From Pichia kudriavzevii (lineage: Eukaryota > Ascomycota > Pichiomycetes > Pichiales > Pichiaceae), in NCBI RefSeq assembly GCF_003054445.1, contig NC_042508.1, positions 682,001 to 746,000 of the forward strand: a stretch of DNA of 64,000 bases. Direction: 5' to 3'. Below, piece by piece: positions 10,401 through 20,314 of this stretch; position 1 is the stretch's first letter, and each line of letters begins with the position of its first letter. The position numbers were made by a program, and so were the translations under genes. The notes under the pieces were generated by a model, which saw nothing but the letters and a program-made list of their open reading frames with translations, made no database searches and had not been told where the DNA came from.

Positions 10401-10850
10401 ACTGATCAGAATACTCCAGAACTTAACAGCACTCTCCAACCTCATTCAACACCAAATTCTATTAGCAACCTGGAAGTCGAGGAACCAAATACTATTGAGA
10501 AACAACAGGATATAATTCAGCTGACCCAATCACCTGAAAAGCAAGAGAAGTCCGATATTGCAGGTCTAAAACCATTTAAAATTAGAAGCGCTACCCATGT
10601 TCATAAAGGTGGTGCTAGTGTTGGTGTAGATGTTGTTGAGGAACTTCATGATGAATACGGAGAATATGATGTCCCAAAAACTGAAGAAAAATTGGAAATT
10701 ATGTTTGACGACGATATTAAAAATCTTGAAGAAAAAATAAGGCTTCAACAAAAAGATCACCCAGGATATGGTGTTAATACAGGCATAGATTATGGAGACG
10801 AAGACGAATTTCCTGAGGATGAAGGGAACATTCAATTTACTATTCAATGA
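7455..10850 (+). CDS. MIL1: Mil1-like protein, DUF726 alpha/beta-hydrolase family
   Basis: This 1131-residue protein (S. cerevisiae YFL034W is 1073) starts at ATG 7455. It has a long charged, disordered N-terminus (~1-290), a helical region, then a Gly/Ala-rich hydrophobic stretch (~515-585) that could enter a membrane. The DUF726 hydrolase-like core follows, with the nucleophile-elbow motif GFSLGAR (Ser736) and the nearby LFGSP segment. The C-terminal ~250 residues are charged and coiled-coil-like. S. cerevisiae Mil1 binds the AP-1 mu-like adaptin Apm2 at Golgi/endosome membranes and is a putative lipase. The RPL22 neighbour supports orthology. The hydrolase substrate is unknown. Confidence 0.88.
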   Translation: MCGKSGTSDHMFTPSHFPASTKIKDVSTNEKLPISQIPNIEDDALRRISSSSTTSSRMNIDVIPSKDTTDFIEFEYSKPKYNQTETIKEISHNFNNLEPNSPQTKHNGGELKPTADRELIPTRQIKPKEFDIDDSSDEDDEWKEMETQLNYGDIYNLKGEKIEFAHSKDDITYENSVQQQKEHKKKKKSTLQKVMNLGKNEKEEQLKEKYRRAHLMNSDTSNQGYTKIDEEKQAKRFEEMDKRFDFLFQNENNNLRKLHNASSAELITTDLFKATDGFVSNDKFDEIFQQEGHDDNELNPEMQMMSTKSMLNDSQKIAYAALVKLVIVQLNTSLVSIRGSNSTKILKKLAKCHTSFMRWSINIMNAIYKHLDIQNDQEINMIETLSCHGVESSDLSKTFNKNIQIENHLNKENLHIINLNGAELECEKSLDIDIKWTLICDLFLILLEASVYDARSRTLLIHFAEAIGITEVEILQFERRITDSLEIDEAFEIINNNQTWDESDILKEHKRKAKNKRIVKIALATAAGGLVIGLSAGALAPVIGAGLAAGLTTIGISGTGGFLAGAGGTAIITTAGTMTGMNAGKTAMQHRVGSVKTFEFIPLHNNRRVNLIITVSGWMSGTMDDIRLPFSTVDQVMGDLYSLLWEPEMLTSMGQTINILANEILTQSIQQILGATLLITLMSGLQLPMMLSKLGYLLDNPWNNSLDRAWRSGKVLADTLRRKKLGMRPITLVGFSLGARLIYSCLLDLAKSGDYGIIENVYLFGSPIVIHEDEMAQVRSVVSGRFVNGYMKQDWILGYLFRATSGGLRRIAGLSPVDGEKFNVENMDCSEHVKGHMQYREAMPKLLRDIGWEVLEDQFVEIEQPNPEEEERQRKLLSEIEKRQHSKKKKTWYNKLWRKKNKEWWEMYEEGEKERESRNKKDNDNDATADTSKPERKTDENEIFSASVDLDALKQEVLKIELEAKKLEEKNTKKNPKTGKANTDQNTPELNSTLQPHSTPNSISNLEVEEPNTIEKQQDIIQLTQSPEKQEKSDIAGLKPFKIRSATHVHKGGASVGVDVVEELHDEYGEYDVPKTEEKLEIMFDDDIKNLEEKIRLQQKDHPGYGVNTGIDYGDEDEFPEDEGNIQFTIQ

Positions 10851-10898
10851 ATCATAGACTTATATAAAGTTGTGTTTATTATTACTTACGAGTTGTAT

Positions 10899-12668
10899 TT
10901 ATAAAAAGATTTCTGCATTAATTTCGACAATAGATAAGGCGAATGGAATTTCAAAATGAGATAATACTTGTGGATGTAAAACACCTAAGTGACCAACCTT
11001 GACTGCCTTTTCATCATCCTTTGCTCTATACAGAATAACTGCACCCCTGCCTGGGAAGAACATCTTTTTCTCATCTGAACCTTCAGTCCAGAAACCTCTC
11101 TTTCCATTATCTTTTTCTAGCCATGGTACTCTCATGGTCTGCATGATTTTGGTCAACAAACCTTGGATGTTTTCAAAACCGGAATTTTTACCGGCATAAG
11201 CTGCACACCAATTTCTTTGATTAACTGCACCACGCTCAGATTCTGGTACTTTGTACACAATATCACCTGATTCAAAGACTTTGATTGGAAGCGCATGGTT
11301 TTTATTTTCCTTTATAGTCTTTAAGATACCGGGAACTAAAGATGTACGAACGATTTGATATTCGACAGTCTTAGGGTTTTCTAATTTCACAGCTAACGAA
11401 TCATCATCATCTAATAGGAACTTGTAGTTTTCGTCATGAGAACAAAGAGTCAACGGTAAAACTTCTAACCAGCCTGCTTGTGCTGAAGCAGTTCTGAGAA
11501 TATCACCAACTTTATTGACTGGTAATGGATAAGCGGTGGTGGCTTCAGTTTTAGGGTAGGTTTTGACTAAGTTATCGTAACCATATGCAATAGCACAATC
11601 CTCCATAACATCGCAGGCATGTAAAACATCAGAACGAGTAATTGGAATTTTGACATCAATCAATTTTTCATTTTCACTGTTTGGAGTTGCAAAAAGGGAC
11701 ATTTTGAGCAAATAATCACAAATTTCTTTCCTTGAAAGTTCCAATGCAAGAACCGAGTTAATGTATTCTGCTTCAACTTGTAACTCTCTCATTTCTAGGT
11801 TAGGGCAAATTCTAGTTTCATTGTTATGTTCGGAGATAATTTCAACTGGCTCAATAGTAAATGGAGTTTCACAATAACGAGAGAACATTGCAACTAGGGT
11901 ATTCACTACAATTTCAACTTTGGTTCTATCAGTACCTGTAACGTCTAGAAAAACATTTTTAGTGTCAAGGGTAATTTTAGACAAATCAGAGTTAATGATT
12001 GGAGGTAAGGAGCAAACATTTCTGTTTGCATCTAGAATAACAGGATAAACTGGAGAACCTTCGATGATTGGTAAGTATTTACCGAGATTCTTATCATTTT
12101 TGTAAAATTGCATCAACTCTTCACCGTTCATTTCCTTTGTTTGATTCAAAGGTGTAAACTTAATGTCTTTTGGAGGTAGCGCTTCATAGGTGAATGGGCC
12201 TTGAATCGTATCTAAATCGTGGGTGCCCATTGCAACTAAAGTTCTACCTCTACATAAGTTAGCATGAAGTTTATCCTGTAATGCAATAAAGGAATCATAT
12301 GATCTCTGTGTGAACGTGATACCTCTTAATATAGCAGATGCCGCATAAGGTCTGATTTGAGAGGTTGATTCTTTAATTGTCAAAGAAGTTTGAGGTTTTT
12401 CCGGTGAAAGAGTATAGTTTGGAATTGGAGACCTACCCAAGTATTGATTCAGAGCTTGTGCAATACCTTCAATACAAAGCATGTCATAACGGTTAGCGCC
12501 GATTTCGATTTTAAGTTGTGGTCTTTCATCGGTACCTTTAACATCTTCAGTTGTATCTTCATCTAATTCGATACCAAATTGGAAACAAAGTTCATCGAAC
12601 TCCTTAGTGGTGTAAGAGCGGCCCAAAAGATCGAACAAGTCTTGTTTATCAACTGCAATAGTAGGCAT
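10899..12668 (-). CDS. FRS1: Cytosolic phenylalanyl-tRNA synthetase, beta subunit
   Basis: This 589-residue protein (S. cerevisiae Frs1 is 595) starts [20 protein letters not shown]. It has the eukaryotic beta-subunit layout: an N-terminal domain with [20 protein letters not shown], the B3/B4 editing domain (~100-270), the B5 domain (~300-380, with [24 protein letters not shown] split across the motif) and the catalytic-like C-terminal module ending [19 protein letters not shown]. With the alpha subunit (Frs2) it forms the alpha2-beta2 enzyme that charges tRNA-Phe. It is convergent with MIL1 (48 bp apart) and divergent from SEC4. The start is a true ATG and the gene looks intact. Confidence 0.96.
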   Translation of the reverse strand: MPTIAVDKQDLFDLLGRSYTTKEFDELCFQFGIELDEDTTEDVKGTDERPQLKIEIGANRYDMLCIEGIAQALNQYLGRSPIPNYTLSPEKPQTSLTIKESTSQIRPYAASAILRGITFTQRSYDSFIALQDKLHANLCRGRTLVAMGTHDLDTIQGPFTYEALPPKDIKFTPLNQTKEMNGEELMQFYKNDKNLGKYLPIIEGSPVYPVILDANRNVCSLPPIINSDLSKITLDTKNVFLDVTGTDRTKVEIVVNTLVAMFSRYCETPFTIEPVEIISEHNNETRICPNLEMRELQVEAEYINSVLALELSRKEICDYLLKMSLFATPNSENEKLIDVKIPITRSDVLHACDVMEDCAIAYGYDNLVKTYPKTEATTAYPLPVNKVGDILRTASAQAGWLEVLPLTLCSHDENYKFLLDDDDSLAVKLENPKTVEYQIVRTSLVPGILKTIKENKNHALPIKVFESGDIVYKVPESERGAVNQRNWCAAYAGKNSGFENIQGLLTKIMQTMRVPWLEKDNGKRGFWTEGSDEKKMFFPGRGAVILYRAKDDEKAVKVGHLGVLHPQVLSHFEIPFALSIVEINAEIFL

Positions 12669-12932
12669 CGTGTACTATATGGATCTCTTGCTCCTAGAAC
12701 CCAAATATTTTGATCTCTGAACAAGGTGAAATTTAGGAAAGTGATGAAAACCGTCATCGAAATAGTTCCAAAAAAAAAAAAAAACTTGTTACCCGGCGCA
12801 CACGAGTCGAATCTAATGGTTCTGCTCTGCATGAGAATAGTATTGCCCTCTCTATTATAAGCTTATAACAAAGGAAGCACAAATTTAGAATGTCCAAAAA
12901 GGCAACAAGTGTACCACTGCAAACATCCAAAC

Positions 12933-13547
12933 ATGAGTGCAGGTAAGAAAGGGTTTGACAAGTCTATGAAGATGTTGATGGTGGGAGATTCCGGTGTTGG
13001 TAAATCGTGTCTCCTACTTAGATTTGTAGATGATAAATTTAACCCATCTTTCATCACAACAATTGGTATTGATTTCAAGATAAAGACCATCGATCTCGAC
13101 GGTACTAAGGTGAAGCTACAAATCTGGGACACTGCTGGCCAAGAGAGATTCCGTACTATTACTACTGCCTATTACAGAGGTGCCATGGGTATCATTATTG
13201 TTTACGATGTCTGTGATCAAAACTCTTATGATCGTGTCGAAACCTGGTACAAAACGGTGCAGCAGCATGCAAAGGAGGATGCCCAGGTTATCGTAGTGGG
13301 CAACAAATGTGACGATGAGGAAAGCAGGGCTATCTCTACACAACAGGGAGAGCAGTTGGCAGAATCCTTAGGCGTTCCATTTATTGAAGCCAGTGCAAAG
13401 ACGGGTCTTAATGTTAGTGATGTTTTCTACACTTTAGCAAGACGCATTCTAGCCGAAAGTAAGGGCCAAGATGAACCTGCAGAGGGTGAATCTTCTATTG
13501 ATGTGAGTAAAGGTTCCAACACTTCAAACAATTCTGGATGTTGCTAA
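12933..13547 (+). CDS. SEC4: Sec4, Rab8-type GTPase of exocytosis
   Basis: This 204-residue protein starts at ATG 12933; the frame is open further left but only with GTG. G1 is GDSGVGKS (18-25). The effector region is [15 protein letters not shown]3 is WDTAGQE, G4 is NKCD, G5 is ASAK, and a double-cysteine end (GCC) serves geranylgeranylation. [20 protein letters not shown] is closer to Sec4 than to Ypt1. Sec4 marks post-Golgi vesicles and recruits the exocyst through Sec15. It shares a 264-bp promoter with FRS1 that includes a long poly(A) run near 12767-12784. Other Rab8/Rab1 assignments are less likely but not excluded. Confidence 0.92.
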   Translation: MSAGKKGFDKSMKMLMVGDSGVGKSCLLLRFVDDKFNPSFITTIGIDFKIKTIDLDGTKVKLQIWDTAGQERFRTITTAYYRGAMGIIIVYDVCDQNSYDRVETWYKTVQQHAKEDAQVIVVGNKCDDEESRAISTQQGEQLAESLGVPFIEASAKTGLNVSDVFYTLARRILAESKGQDEPAEGESSIDVSKGSNTSNNSGCC

Positions 13548-14277
13548 CCAATCTCAATTCTAGTTACTACTACTATGCTAAATAACCCAAACAACCCATA
13601 TAACCAACTTTATAAGTGACTATTCAATGACTCGATTTTACGCAACAATCTCTACTTGTCAGACATTAGGGCATAAAGTTATGTGTACGTGTATATGGAA
13701 ATGTATGCAGTATGGTTGTTTCCCAAACGATCAGTGCCCCAGGGACATTCGCAGAGAATAGGAATATACCGCCGTAGAGGACACACTCGCCGAACGAGCT
13801 CATCCGAAGAGAGCTCAAGAACAGCTAGGATGCCTACTACTCGTTATCATGTCCTTCGGACGAGCTGCTCTGCGCCATCTAGAAACACAAGTTGCAACGA
13901 TCAACCCCAGTTGGGGGACAGCTGCACACTCGCTCGACGCTTGCTTCTCGAGGCCCGACATGCGTGTCCGCCGTCTGCTGTAGCTGTCGAAACAGCACGA
14001 ACCCCAGAGGGGCCAGCATCAGACGTCACGAGGACATTGCTTGTAAAGTAAACAAGAAGAATAAGAAAACTATATTTAATTACAATCGACAAGTGCATTT
14101 GGCAAATTTGAGCGCCTGGCTCCCCTTTTATAGTGGAAAAAAATGTGTGCGGCTGTAGCTGGGTGGAGACAATATTTCTTTCCAACGTCGCTTATGCACT
14201 AATAAGGGTTTGATACATCTAGAATACGGTTGTTCTCTTCTAATTCACACATATGGGTACACAATATGGGCTGTAAG
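13548..14277. other. Convergent intergenic region with GC-rich island, no convincing gene
   Basis: This 730-bp gap lies between the 3' ends of SEC4 and SRB8. From ~13735 to ~14045 it is much richer in G+C than its surroundings and has short hairpins, for example GTCC-TTC-GGAC at ~13852-13862. Overlapping frames on both strands (13683-14051 plus; 13901-14185 minus) are Arg/Ser-rich with no family look. A structured non-coding RNA is possible. I tried to match RNase P, MRP, SRP, snRNA and U3 signatures and failed. Confidence 0.4.
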
Positions 14278-17200
14278 CTATCGGGGGTTTTCTCTTTTCG
14301 CAACAACACCAAAGAGACTGATATTCACGCTGCTCTCGTTGCCCCCCTCGATCTCATCAAAGGGACGTCTCTCGTATCTCATTAAGGGCTCGTCCCCACC
14401 GATGGTTCCATCCCAATGTTGGTTCACTGTGAAGAGTAGGTTCGTATCGTGCTCTCGTACGGTGTCCTTCATGTCAAACATTTCTAGCAAATTTCTCAAA
14501 CTGTTGTTGAAGCTTGGTGGCTTCACGTTGAGAATGTTTGGCATGATTATGTAGCCACTGTTGCTTGGTGGAGTGTTGTTAGATGCTGAGGCTGGATTAG
14601 TGCCGGCACTCAAGTTAGTGTTGGCATTTAAATTCGTTGGGGTGTCTCTCCCTTGTGTTGGGCTTTCGTGTTTCCTCTGTAATTGTTGCGTCAAGCATTC
14701 GGATATGATTACCTTGATCGACATTAATACGTCATAGAGTAGATTCTTCAACTTTAAATCCTTGTACATCATCTTGTGGTTGAACAACTTCATCAAGCTT
14801 TGGATAAACACATCACGTTGCAAATGAATCGAGCGTCTAAGTACATGCTCGACTATAAAATATCGATGTAATAGTATGATTTTCGAAACCATCTTAACAC
14901 CACATTCTAAGTCTCTCTTATTCCCATGGTTGCATAAATTGATCAGCTTTTCCAATCCAGAAGTTAGTGCAAAGAAAGTGGCATCTCCCATTTCCATCTT
15001 CATTCGACTATGAAACCGTGAACAGCTTCCAATAATAGAACCAACAAATTTAGTTATATCAACGCCATACACAATAACTTTGGGGAACGCTTCACTATTC
15101 AAATACTTCTCCTCGCACGTAATTAGCATGTCATATTTAACGTCGTCTTGTAAATGGGCAAATAACTCACCAACTAGTTTCTCATTCAGTCCTCTAACAA
15201 CTGCTAGTTGTTCTATAATTCCTTCTATGTTATTCTCTTTAAAGGTTTTCGTGAATGCCCATTGCATAATAGGAAGATTGAAGTATGTTAAGTGCCTAAA
15301 AATATCATCATCGGGGATTTTCAACACTCTACCAAAAATGAACCCCTTCAAACTGGCTTCTACTTCATAGGTACCTACACTTGTATCATAAAATAGCTCG
15401 AGGAATATATTTCTGTGCTCATTCACAAGACTCCAAAATGCATCCACCACTTGACCATTTAGCTGACCTATTTCGAATGGTTTCACAATCTCAAATGAAT
15501 CCATCAAATCAACATCGTTAGGTGTGCCTGTCGAATCAACCTTGCTGTTGCTCACCTTAAAAGATGCAAATATCATATCCCTCAAAATTTTGAAATAATC
15601 ATTGGCATTTTGGTGAATATAAACCCATCTGGCAAATTGAAACACCACACCCTCATTAACATTAAATAATAAATCCCACAGAATATGTTTGTCCTCCTGG
15701 GCATCAAATATATCACCACTATTCTCAAAAATACCTATAATGTTTTTAAAGTCGAATAACTCATCACACACCATTTTCACAAGTACCTTCAAATTTATAT
15801 CATATTCTAACTGCAAAGTCGGCTTGATAAATCGAAAGATATAATCGTGTACGCATTTTTCAAACTCTTGTTGTTTCCACCTTTGTAGACTCTTTAGAAA
15901 GCGAACAATTAGAAAATCTGAAACGCCGGCTCTAACACTGTTGACATACTTAGTAATAGCTAAAGTGGTATAATGCGTGAATTCTGCACTTGTACTCAAT
16001 CTTTCATAACTACCAACCTCTAATATCGCTAGTTCTTCTGGTTTCAAAAACTCCTCCCCAACTGAAACATTGCTTACATTAATATCACAGGGAATTAAAT
16101 CGATTGGGGTGCCGGATCTGATCAGTGATGCAATGATATTGAATTTATTGGTTTCACCCCACTCTTTGATTTTCTTGTATATTAGGTCTAATATAGTCAT
16201 TTTTATACTGAATATTGAGCATTTTAACAATTTTGAGTTCATAAATATCATCTTGCATAAGAGACACATGGTTTCAGCACTATCAATTTTAACTGTTCCG
16301 CTATCCAATCCGTCCATAATAGAAATAAAAAACTTGGACAAGCAACTGGGGTGTCTAGAAAACAATTCATATAAGGCATTCAAATTAGACTCCTTCAAAT
16401 TTAATTCTTCATTTTTCAGTCTAGACTCAAATTCGAAGTATGTAAATGAATCTAACTCAAGTTGTTCACCAATGTACATAGGATCGCTTGTAAATGTAAT
16501 AGTTCCAATATTGTCATTTTTAAATATCGAGTCTATGTGAATAACTCGTTCCTGTTTGATCAAATCTTTATTTTTAATACAAGGAATTTCTAGCTTCGTT
16601 GAATCAATCAACCTTTTCAATATGCTCACCAAGTTCGGATCGGACACAGGTAGTGAATTAAGAATCAGAATATGTATGTAGCAAGTTCTATCTGGTTCAC
16701 TTAAATAAATAACACCTGAAGCAATCAACCTTCTTAGGTACGAGCTAACAATAAACAATTTCATAACGTATAGTTTATTGATGAGTATCAAGAAACTGGA
16801 AATATCAAAAAATTCTCCCTGGGGTTCTGCCAAAGTTTTATAGTTGATAATCTCAGACATCGAGTGGACAAAATCAATAACTTTGTTCTCAAGTTCAGAA
16901 CGCGTACTCTTGTATCTCTTTGACTTGGACTGAATTAATTGCAATAGTCGAAATTGTAATATTGAACAAATCAGACTTATTCTTTGCTGAGAAATTCTAG
17001 AGTCAGAAAACGATTGAATGCTCCATTCAAAAAGCATATCAATATATTGTCTCCAATTACTGCCCATGTCCTCAAAGATCATTTTAGATATAGATTGAAT
17101 TGATTCGCTTTCAAGATTGTTTAATTTGTTTAAAATCAAAGAGGTTTTATCATTTGGTATAATATCGGAACATGAAGACTCTGCGGATTCGTCTATCGTT

Positions 17201-18432
17201 AAAGTTTCATTTCTATATGAGATGAGATTAAATTGATCATACACTGGAGGCAAATTCATGTCTAGTGTTTTCCTAAGATGTGGCTTCAAGTTACTCCAGT
17301 TTGAAGGTAGAATGAATATATCGGAATTATAGTAGAACAAATATTTAATCAGATATTGAAAGCTATCAGTGATTTTTTGTGATAAAACATCAAACTTTGT
17401 TCCTTTACTTAGTTGACTAATTTTGGCTAGGATCATCAACATAGATTCGCTCAATTCCTTAGTAAGATAATCATGAACGATGATCTTAAACCAAAACAAC
17501 TTGATGATCGATTGATGGACCAACAATTCCCTCAAATCCTCAAACGTTGATGCCTTGGTAACAATATGTGATGTAAATCTGACAATCCAAGTTAAAAATA
17601 TAATTCGATTCATCAACTCATCTGAGTATAAGTTAACCACCAATACTATCGCATAATTAAACCTATTTCTCCAGTTAGTGTTGTCCTGAAAGCAACTTTC
17701 AATTACAAACTCTAAGAATGAAGTAACCTGTTCTGTCCACTCAACCACCCATTTACTAATGCTTGCGTTTTTTCTCTTCAGGTGACGTTGTTCATTGCTT
17801 GAGATGCATTTGATCAACCATATAGCTCTAGTTATAGGGATATTGTGACTCAAGCATTGTTCTAATAGGTACTTATTTCTAAGTCCATGAGGTATTGCTC
17901 TTGAAATATCCTTCAGAGGATTTTTTTTATCTGCTAATCTTTGCAACCAGATCTCTTTCTTGTGTTCAGTTAGCGTAACTCTTGGTGGTGGTTTGTAGCT
18001 TTCCCTATTTTTAATACTATTAAACACACTTCTTCTATGCATGGCATCAATGAAAACCTGACCCATTACTCTTAATTTACGTTTCTTTGTCGATTCTTCC
18101 TTATTCAAAATCTCAGCCATGAGAGGTCTTCCGGATTGATCTTCGTGTTTTACGACAGGAGATTGATAATAACCTTTTTGTAAGTGAGTCTTCATAATTT
18201 CATTCTCTTCTGCAGATTGCCTCCAAACTTCAAAGTCTGGATACACATTCTGTTCCTTGTTGTGCTCTTGGTTGTCTGCGTTGGTCTGGTTATGTATATT
18301 CTTGTAAGCATCGGTATTTGAAATCCAATTCAACGGGTATACATTCGAAGGGGGGTTGATCTCCCCGCCTTCTAAAGTTAAAAGTTCAATTTGCTGTGAC
18401 TTCTCTTTACTTTTGATGCCTACCGAGCTCAT
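14278..18432 (-). CDS. SRB8: Srb8/Med12, Mediator kinase-module subunit
   Basis: This 1384-residue protein (S. cerevisiae Srb8 is 1427) carries the Med12 signature in its N-terminal third: PPPRVTLTEHKKEIWLQRLA, then IPHGLRNKYLLEQCLSHNIP and RAIWLIKCISSNEQRHLK. The rest is the long helical Med12 scaffold. With Med13, Cdk8 (Ssn3) and cyclin C (Ssn8), it forms the kinase module that reversibly blocks Mediator binding to RNA polymerase II and mediates glucose-type repression. A Thr/Asn/Pro-rich low-complexity stretch lies near the C-terminus (~1275-1315). The start is a true ATG, divergent from HSV2. No disruptions were seen. Confidence 0.94.
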   Translation of the reverse strand: MSSVGIKSKEKSQQIELLTLEGGEINPPSNVYPLNWISNTDAYKNIHNQTNADNQEHNKEQNVYPDFEVWRQSAEENEIMKTHLQKGYYQSPVVKHEDQSGRPLMAEILNKEESTKKRKLRVMGQVFIDAMHRRSVFNSIKNRESYKPPPRVTLTEHKKEIWLQRLADKKNPLKDISRAIPHGLRNKYLLEQCLSHNIPITRAIWLIKCISSNEQRHLKRKNASISKWVVEWTEQVTSFLEFVIESCFQDNTNWRNRFNYAIVLVVNLYSDELMNRIIFLTWIVRFTSHIVTKASTFEDLRELLVHQSIIKLFWFKIIVHDYLTKELSESMLMILAKISQLSKGTKFDVLSQKITDSFQYLIKYLFYYNSDIFILPSNWSNLKPHLRKTLDMNLPPVYDQFNLISYRNETLTIDESAESSCSDIIPNDKTSLILNKLNNLESESIQSISKMIFEDMGSNWRQYIDMLFEWSIQSFSDSRISQQRISLICSILQFRLLQLIQSKSKRYKSTRSELENKVIDFVHSMSEIINYKTLAEPQGEFFDISSFLILINKLYVMKLFIVSSYLRRLIASGVIYLSEPDRTCYIHILILNSLPVSDPNLVSILKRLIDSTKLEIPCIKNKDLIKQERVIHIDSIFKNDNIGTITFTSDPMYIGEQLELDSFTYFEFESRLKNEELNLKESNLNALYELFSRHPSCLSKFFISIMDGLDSGTVKIDSAETMCLLCKMIFMNSKLLKCSIFSIKMTILDLIYKKIKEWGETNKFNIIASLIRSGTPIDLIPCDINVSNVSVGEEFLKPEELAILEVGSYERLSTSAEFTHYTTLAITKYVNSVRAGVSDFLIVRFLKSLQRWKQQEFEKCVHDYIFRFIKPTLQLEYDINLKVLVKMVCDELFDFKNIIGIFENSGDIFDAQEDKHILWDLLFNVNEGVVFQFARWVYIHQNANDYFKILRDMIFASFKVSNSKVDSTGTPNDVDLMDSFEIVKPFEIGQLNGQVVDAFWSLVNEHRNIFLELFYDTSVGTYEVEASLKGFIFGRVLKIPDDDIFRHLTYFNLPIMQWAFTKTFKENNIEGIIEQLAVVRGLNEKLVGELFAHLQDDVKYDMLITCEEKYLNSEAFPKVIVYGVDITKFVGSIIGSCSRFHSRMKMEMGDATFFALTSGLEKLINLCNHGNKRDLECGVKMVSKIILLHRYFIVEHVLRRSIHLQRDVFIQSLMKLFNHKMMYKDLKLKNLLYDVLMSIKVIISECLTQQLQRKHESPTQGRDTPTNLNANTNLSAGTNPASASNNTPPSNSGYIIMPNILNVKPPSFNNSLRNLLEMFDMKDTVREHDTNLLFTVNQHWDGTIGGDEPLMRYERRPFDEIEGGNESSVNISLFGVVAKRENPR

Positions 18433-18639
18433 TGTAGCTTCTTGAAGAGTTCCGGGTTACGGAAGAAAAGACAGTTTGAGGATACAATTCCTGTACTTGT
18501 CTTAAACCTTAATATTTTGAACCAGGATGAAAAGATCCTAAAATTCATGTAGTGCGGTAATGTTTTGTGACCTGATTTGACTGATTTAAAATTCTATTGT
18601 CTTGTTACTGCAGTATACACTGACCAGTTCATAGGTTCG

Positions 18640-19773
18640 ATGAATGCCCAACGACCTTTGGTGGTACATGTGAAATCAAAAGAACCCAAACTAAACAATG
18701 CTGCTTTTAATCAGGACCAATCATGTTTTGCCATTTGTACAGACACAGGATTTAAAGTATACTCAACGTATCCTATGGAATTGAAAATGGAGCGAGACTT
18801 CAGCAAGGGATCGTTTGGTATCAAAGAAACACGAGATTCTAGTAGCACGACTAGAAATGTGAATTCAGGTATTGGGATAGTGAAGATGTTATACAAAACT
18901 AACTATGTTGCATTAGTTGGGGGTGGAAAAAAGCCTAGATCACCACTGAATAAATTGTGCATTTGGGATGATCTGAAAGAGAAGAATTCGATAGTTTTGG
19001 AATTCAACACACCTTTACTTAATATACATTTATCTAGGACGCACATTGTAGCACTGTTGAAGAATAATGCTCTAGTTTACTCATTCAAATCAAAACCTGA
19101 ACTTTTATTTTCTTTCGAAACTGATGATAACGAACCCGGTGCTTCTGATTTGGCAATTTGTGAATCATCTTCGATACTTGTTTTTCCAGGCAGAAATAAT
19201 GGGCAAATACATATAGTTGATATCATCAATACACAAGACAAGAAAAGCGTTTCGTTGATAAAGGCGCACAGAAACCCTGTTCAATGTTTAGCTTTATCGC
19301 CAAGGGGAAATTTAGTAGCTAGTGCTTCTACTAAGGGGACGATAATAAGAATCCATGATACTAAAAATTGTACACTGGTTTATGAGTTCAGAAGAGGTGT
19401 TGACCCTGCCATCATAAGTGATATGAAATTTGCACCAAGTGGAACGAAATTGGCAGTTTTAAGTGATAAATGCACATTACATATATATCATCTTGGAGAA
19501 GAAAACAAAAAGCATCTGCTGAAAGATCTGCCATTGTTTCCCAATTATTTCAAGAGCACATGGAGTGTAATGTCCAAAAATGTGGGGAATAAAAGTGATT
19601 TAGTCAACGATATAGGTACATTAGGTTGGGTCAATGATAACGTTTTAGTTATCGTTTGGAAATACAAAGGTATTTGGGAAAAATATGATATCATTAGCAA
19701 TGAAATGGATTCGGTATCGTCAGAAGAGTCTAGAAAATGGGAAATTGTCAAGGAAGGATGGCGAAGTGTTTGA
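18640..19773 (+). CDS. HSV2: Hsv2-type PROPPIN, PI3P/PI(3,5)P2-binding WD40 protein
   Basis: The start is ATG 18640 (377 aa); upstream in-frame sequence to 18577 has no ATG. It is a seven-bladed propeller with the PROPPIN lipid-binding motif FRRG at residues 250-253 and blade motifs such as LVGGGKKPRSPLNKLCIWDD and NPVQCLALSPRGNLVASAS. The LVGGG...NKLxIWDD pattern points to Hsv2 (WIPI4-like) rather than Atg18 or Atg21. The family binds phosphoinositides on endosomes and autophagic membranes; Hsv2 supports micronucleophagy. PET54 lies two genes on, as with YGR223C-YGR222W in S. cerevisiae. Confidence 0.88.
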   Translation: MNAQRPLVVHVKSKEPKLNNAAFNQDQSCFAICTDTGFKVYSTYPMELKMERDFSKGSFGIKETRDSSSTTRNVNSGIGIVKMLYKTNYVALVGGGKKPRSPLNKLCIWDDLKEKNSIVLEFNTPLLNIHLSRTHIVALLKNNALVYSFKSKPELLFSFETDDNEPGASDLAICESSSILVFPGRNNGQIHIVDIINTQDKKSVSLIKAHRNPVQCLALSPRGNLVASASTKGTIIRIHDTKNCTLVYEFRRGVDPAIISDMKFAPSGTKLAVLSDKCTLHIYHLGEENKKHLLKDLPLFPNYFKSTWSVMSKNVGNKSDLVNDIGTLGWVNDNVLVIVWKYKGIWEKYDIISNEMDSVSSEESRKWEIVKEGWRSV

Positions 19774-19806
19774 TACTCATGAATTTTTTTTATTTTAATA
19801 TTCTAG

Positions 19807-20265
19807 TTAGAGTTTTGGCTTTGGTAAGTAGAGCATAGTAACATCTACACTGGCGTACATGTTAGTATTCATTTTTTTAACCGTGCATTTCTGTATGTAT
19901 CTTCCTAGCCCAGCGCTTTCAAACTGCGTGTTTATGCCACTTGCAAATTTGTAATCGGAAACGTACAATGAAATTCCTAGAAGCTTGTAGCCATGATGAA
20001 AGGACGCAAAGCTGAATATATTTGCAATCAAGTATACGGTTTGCAAGTATGGATCTTTAGGGGGTTCACTATAGTCCAAGAATGGCAATATTCCTGCTAC
20101 AATTACCCCGGGACAGCTGCCTAACATGTATGAGTGACCACTGCCATTTGAGTCCTGAGGAGTATCCCATACACTATCAAGTGCTGCTCTCGATCTCTCA
20201 GAGACAAGCTGTTTGAAGTAAAATATTTGTGGACGCGTCGAATATACACAAACTATCTTGCTCAA
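19807..20265 (-). CDS. Unidentified ORF without an in-frame ATG near its 5' end
   Basis: The open frame encodes ~152 residues with balanced composition and alternating hydrophobic segments (PGVIVAGILPFLDYS, LQTVYLIANIFSFASFHH, SVDVTMLYLPKPKL) that look like a small folded protein. The first in-frame codon usable by convention is TTG at 20265; the first internal ATG is codon 47. An ATG at 20281 opens another frame that stops after 27 codons. The true 5' end may involve splicing, a frameshift, a near-cognate start or a sequence error. PET54 ends only 50 bp upstream. I do not recognise the family; a roadblock-like fold is a weak guess. It could be a decayed gene. Confidence 0.5.
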   Translation of the reverse strand: MSKIVCVYSTRPQIFYFKQLVSERSRAALDSVWDTPQDSNGSGHSYMLGSCPGVIVAGILPFLDYSEPPKDPYLQTVYLIANIFSFASFHHGYKLLGISLYVSDYKFASGINTQFESAGLGRYIQKCTVKKMNTNMYASVDVTMLYLPKPKL

Positions 20266-20314
20266 GTCTATAGAAACGCATGAGGTAGGAGGGTGAGGGG
20301 GGATTGTTCTGGTA

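Noticed and set aside
12909-12932. N-terminal extension of SEC4
   Set aside because: It depends on a GTG start; ATG 12933 gives the normal Rab8 N-terminus.
13683-14185. Overlapping 122-codon (+) and 94-codon (-) frames after SEC4
   Set aside because: Arg/Ser-rich products on both strands arise from GC-rich composition; no family resemblance.
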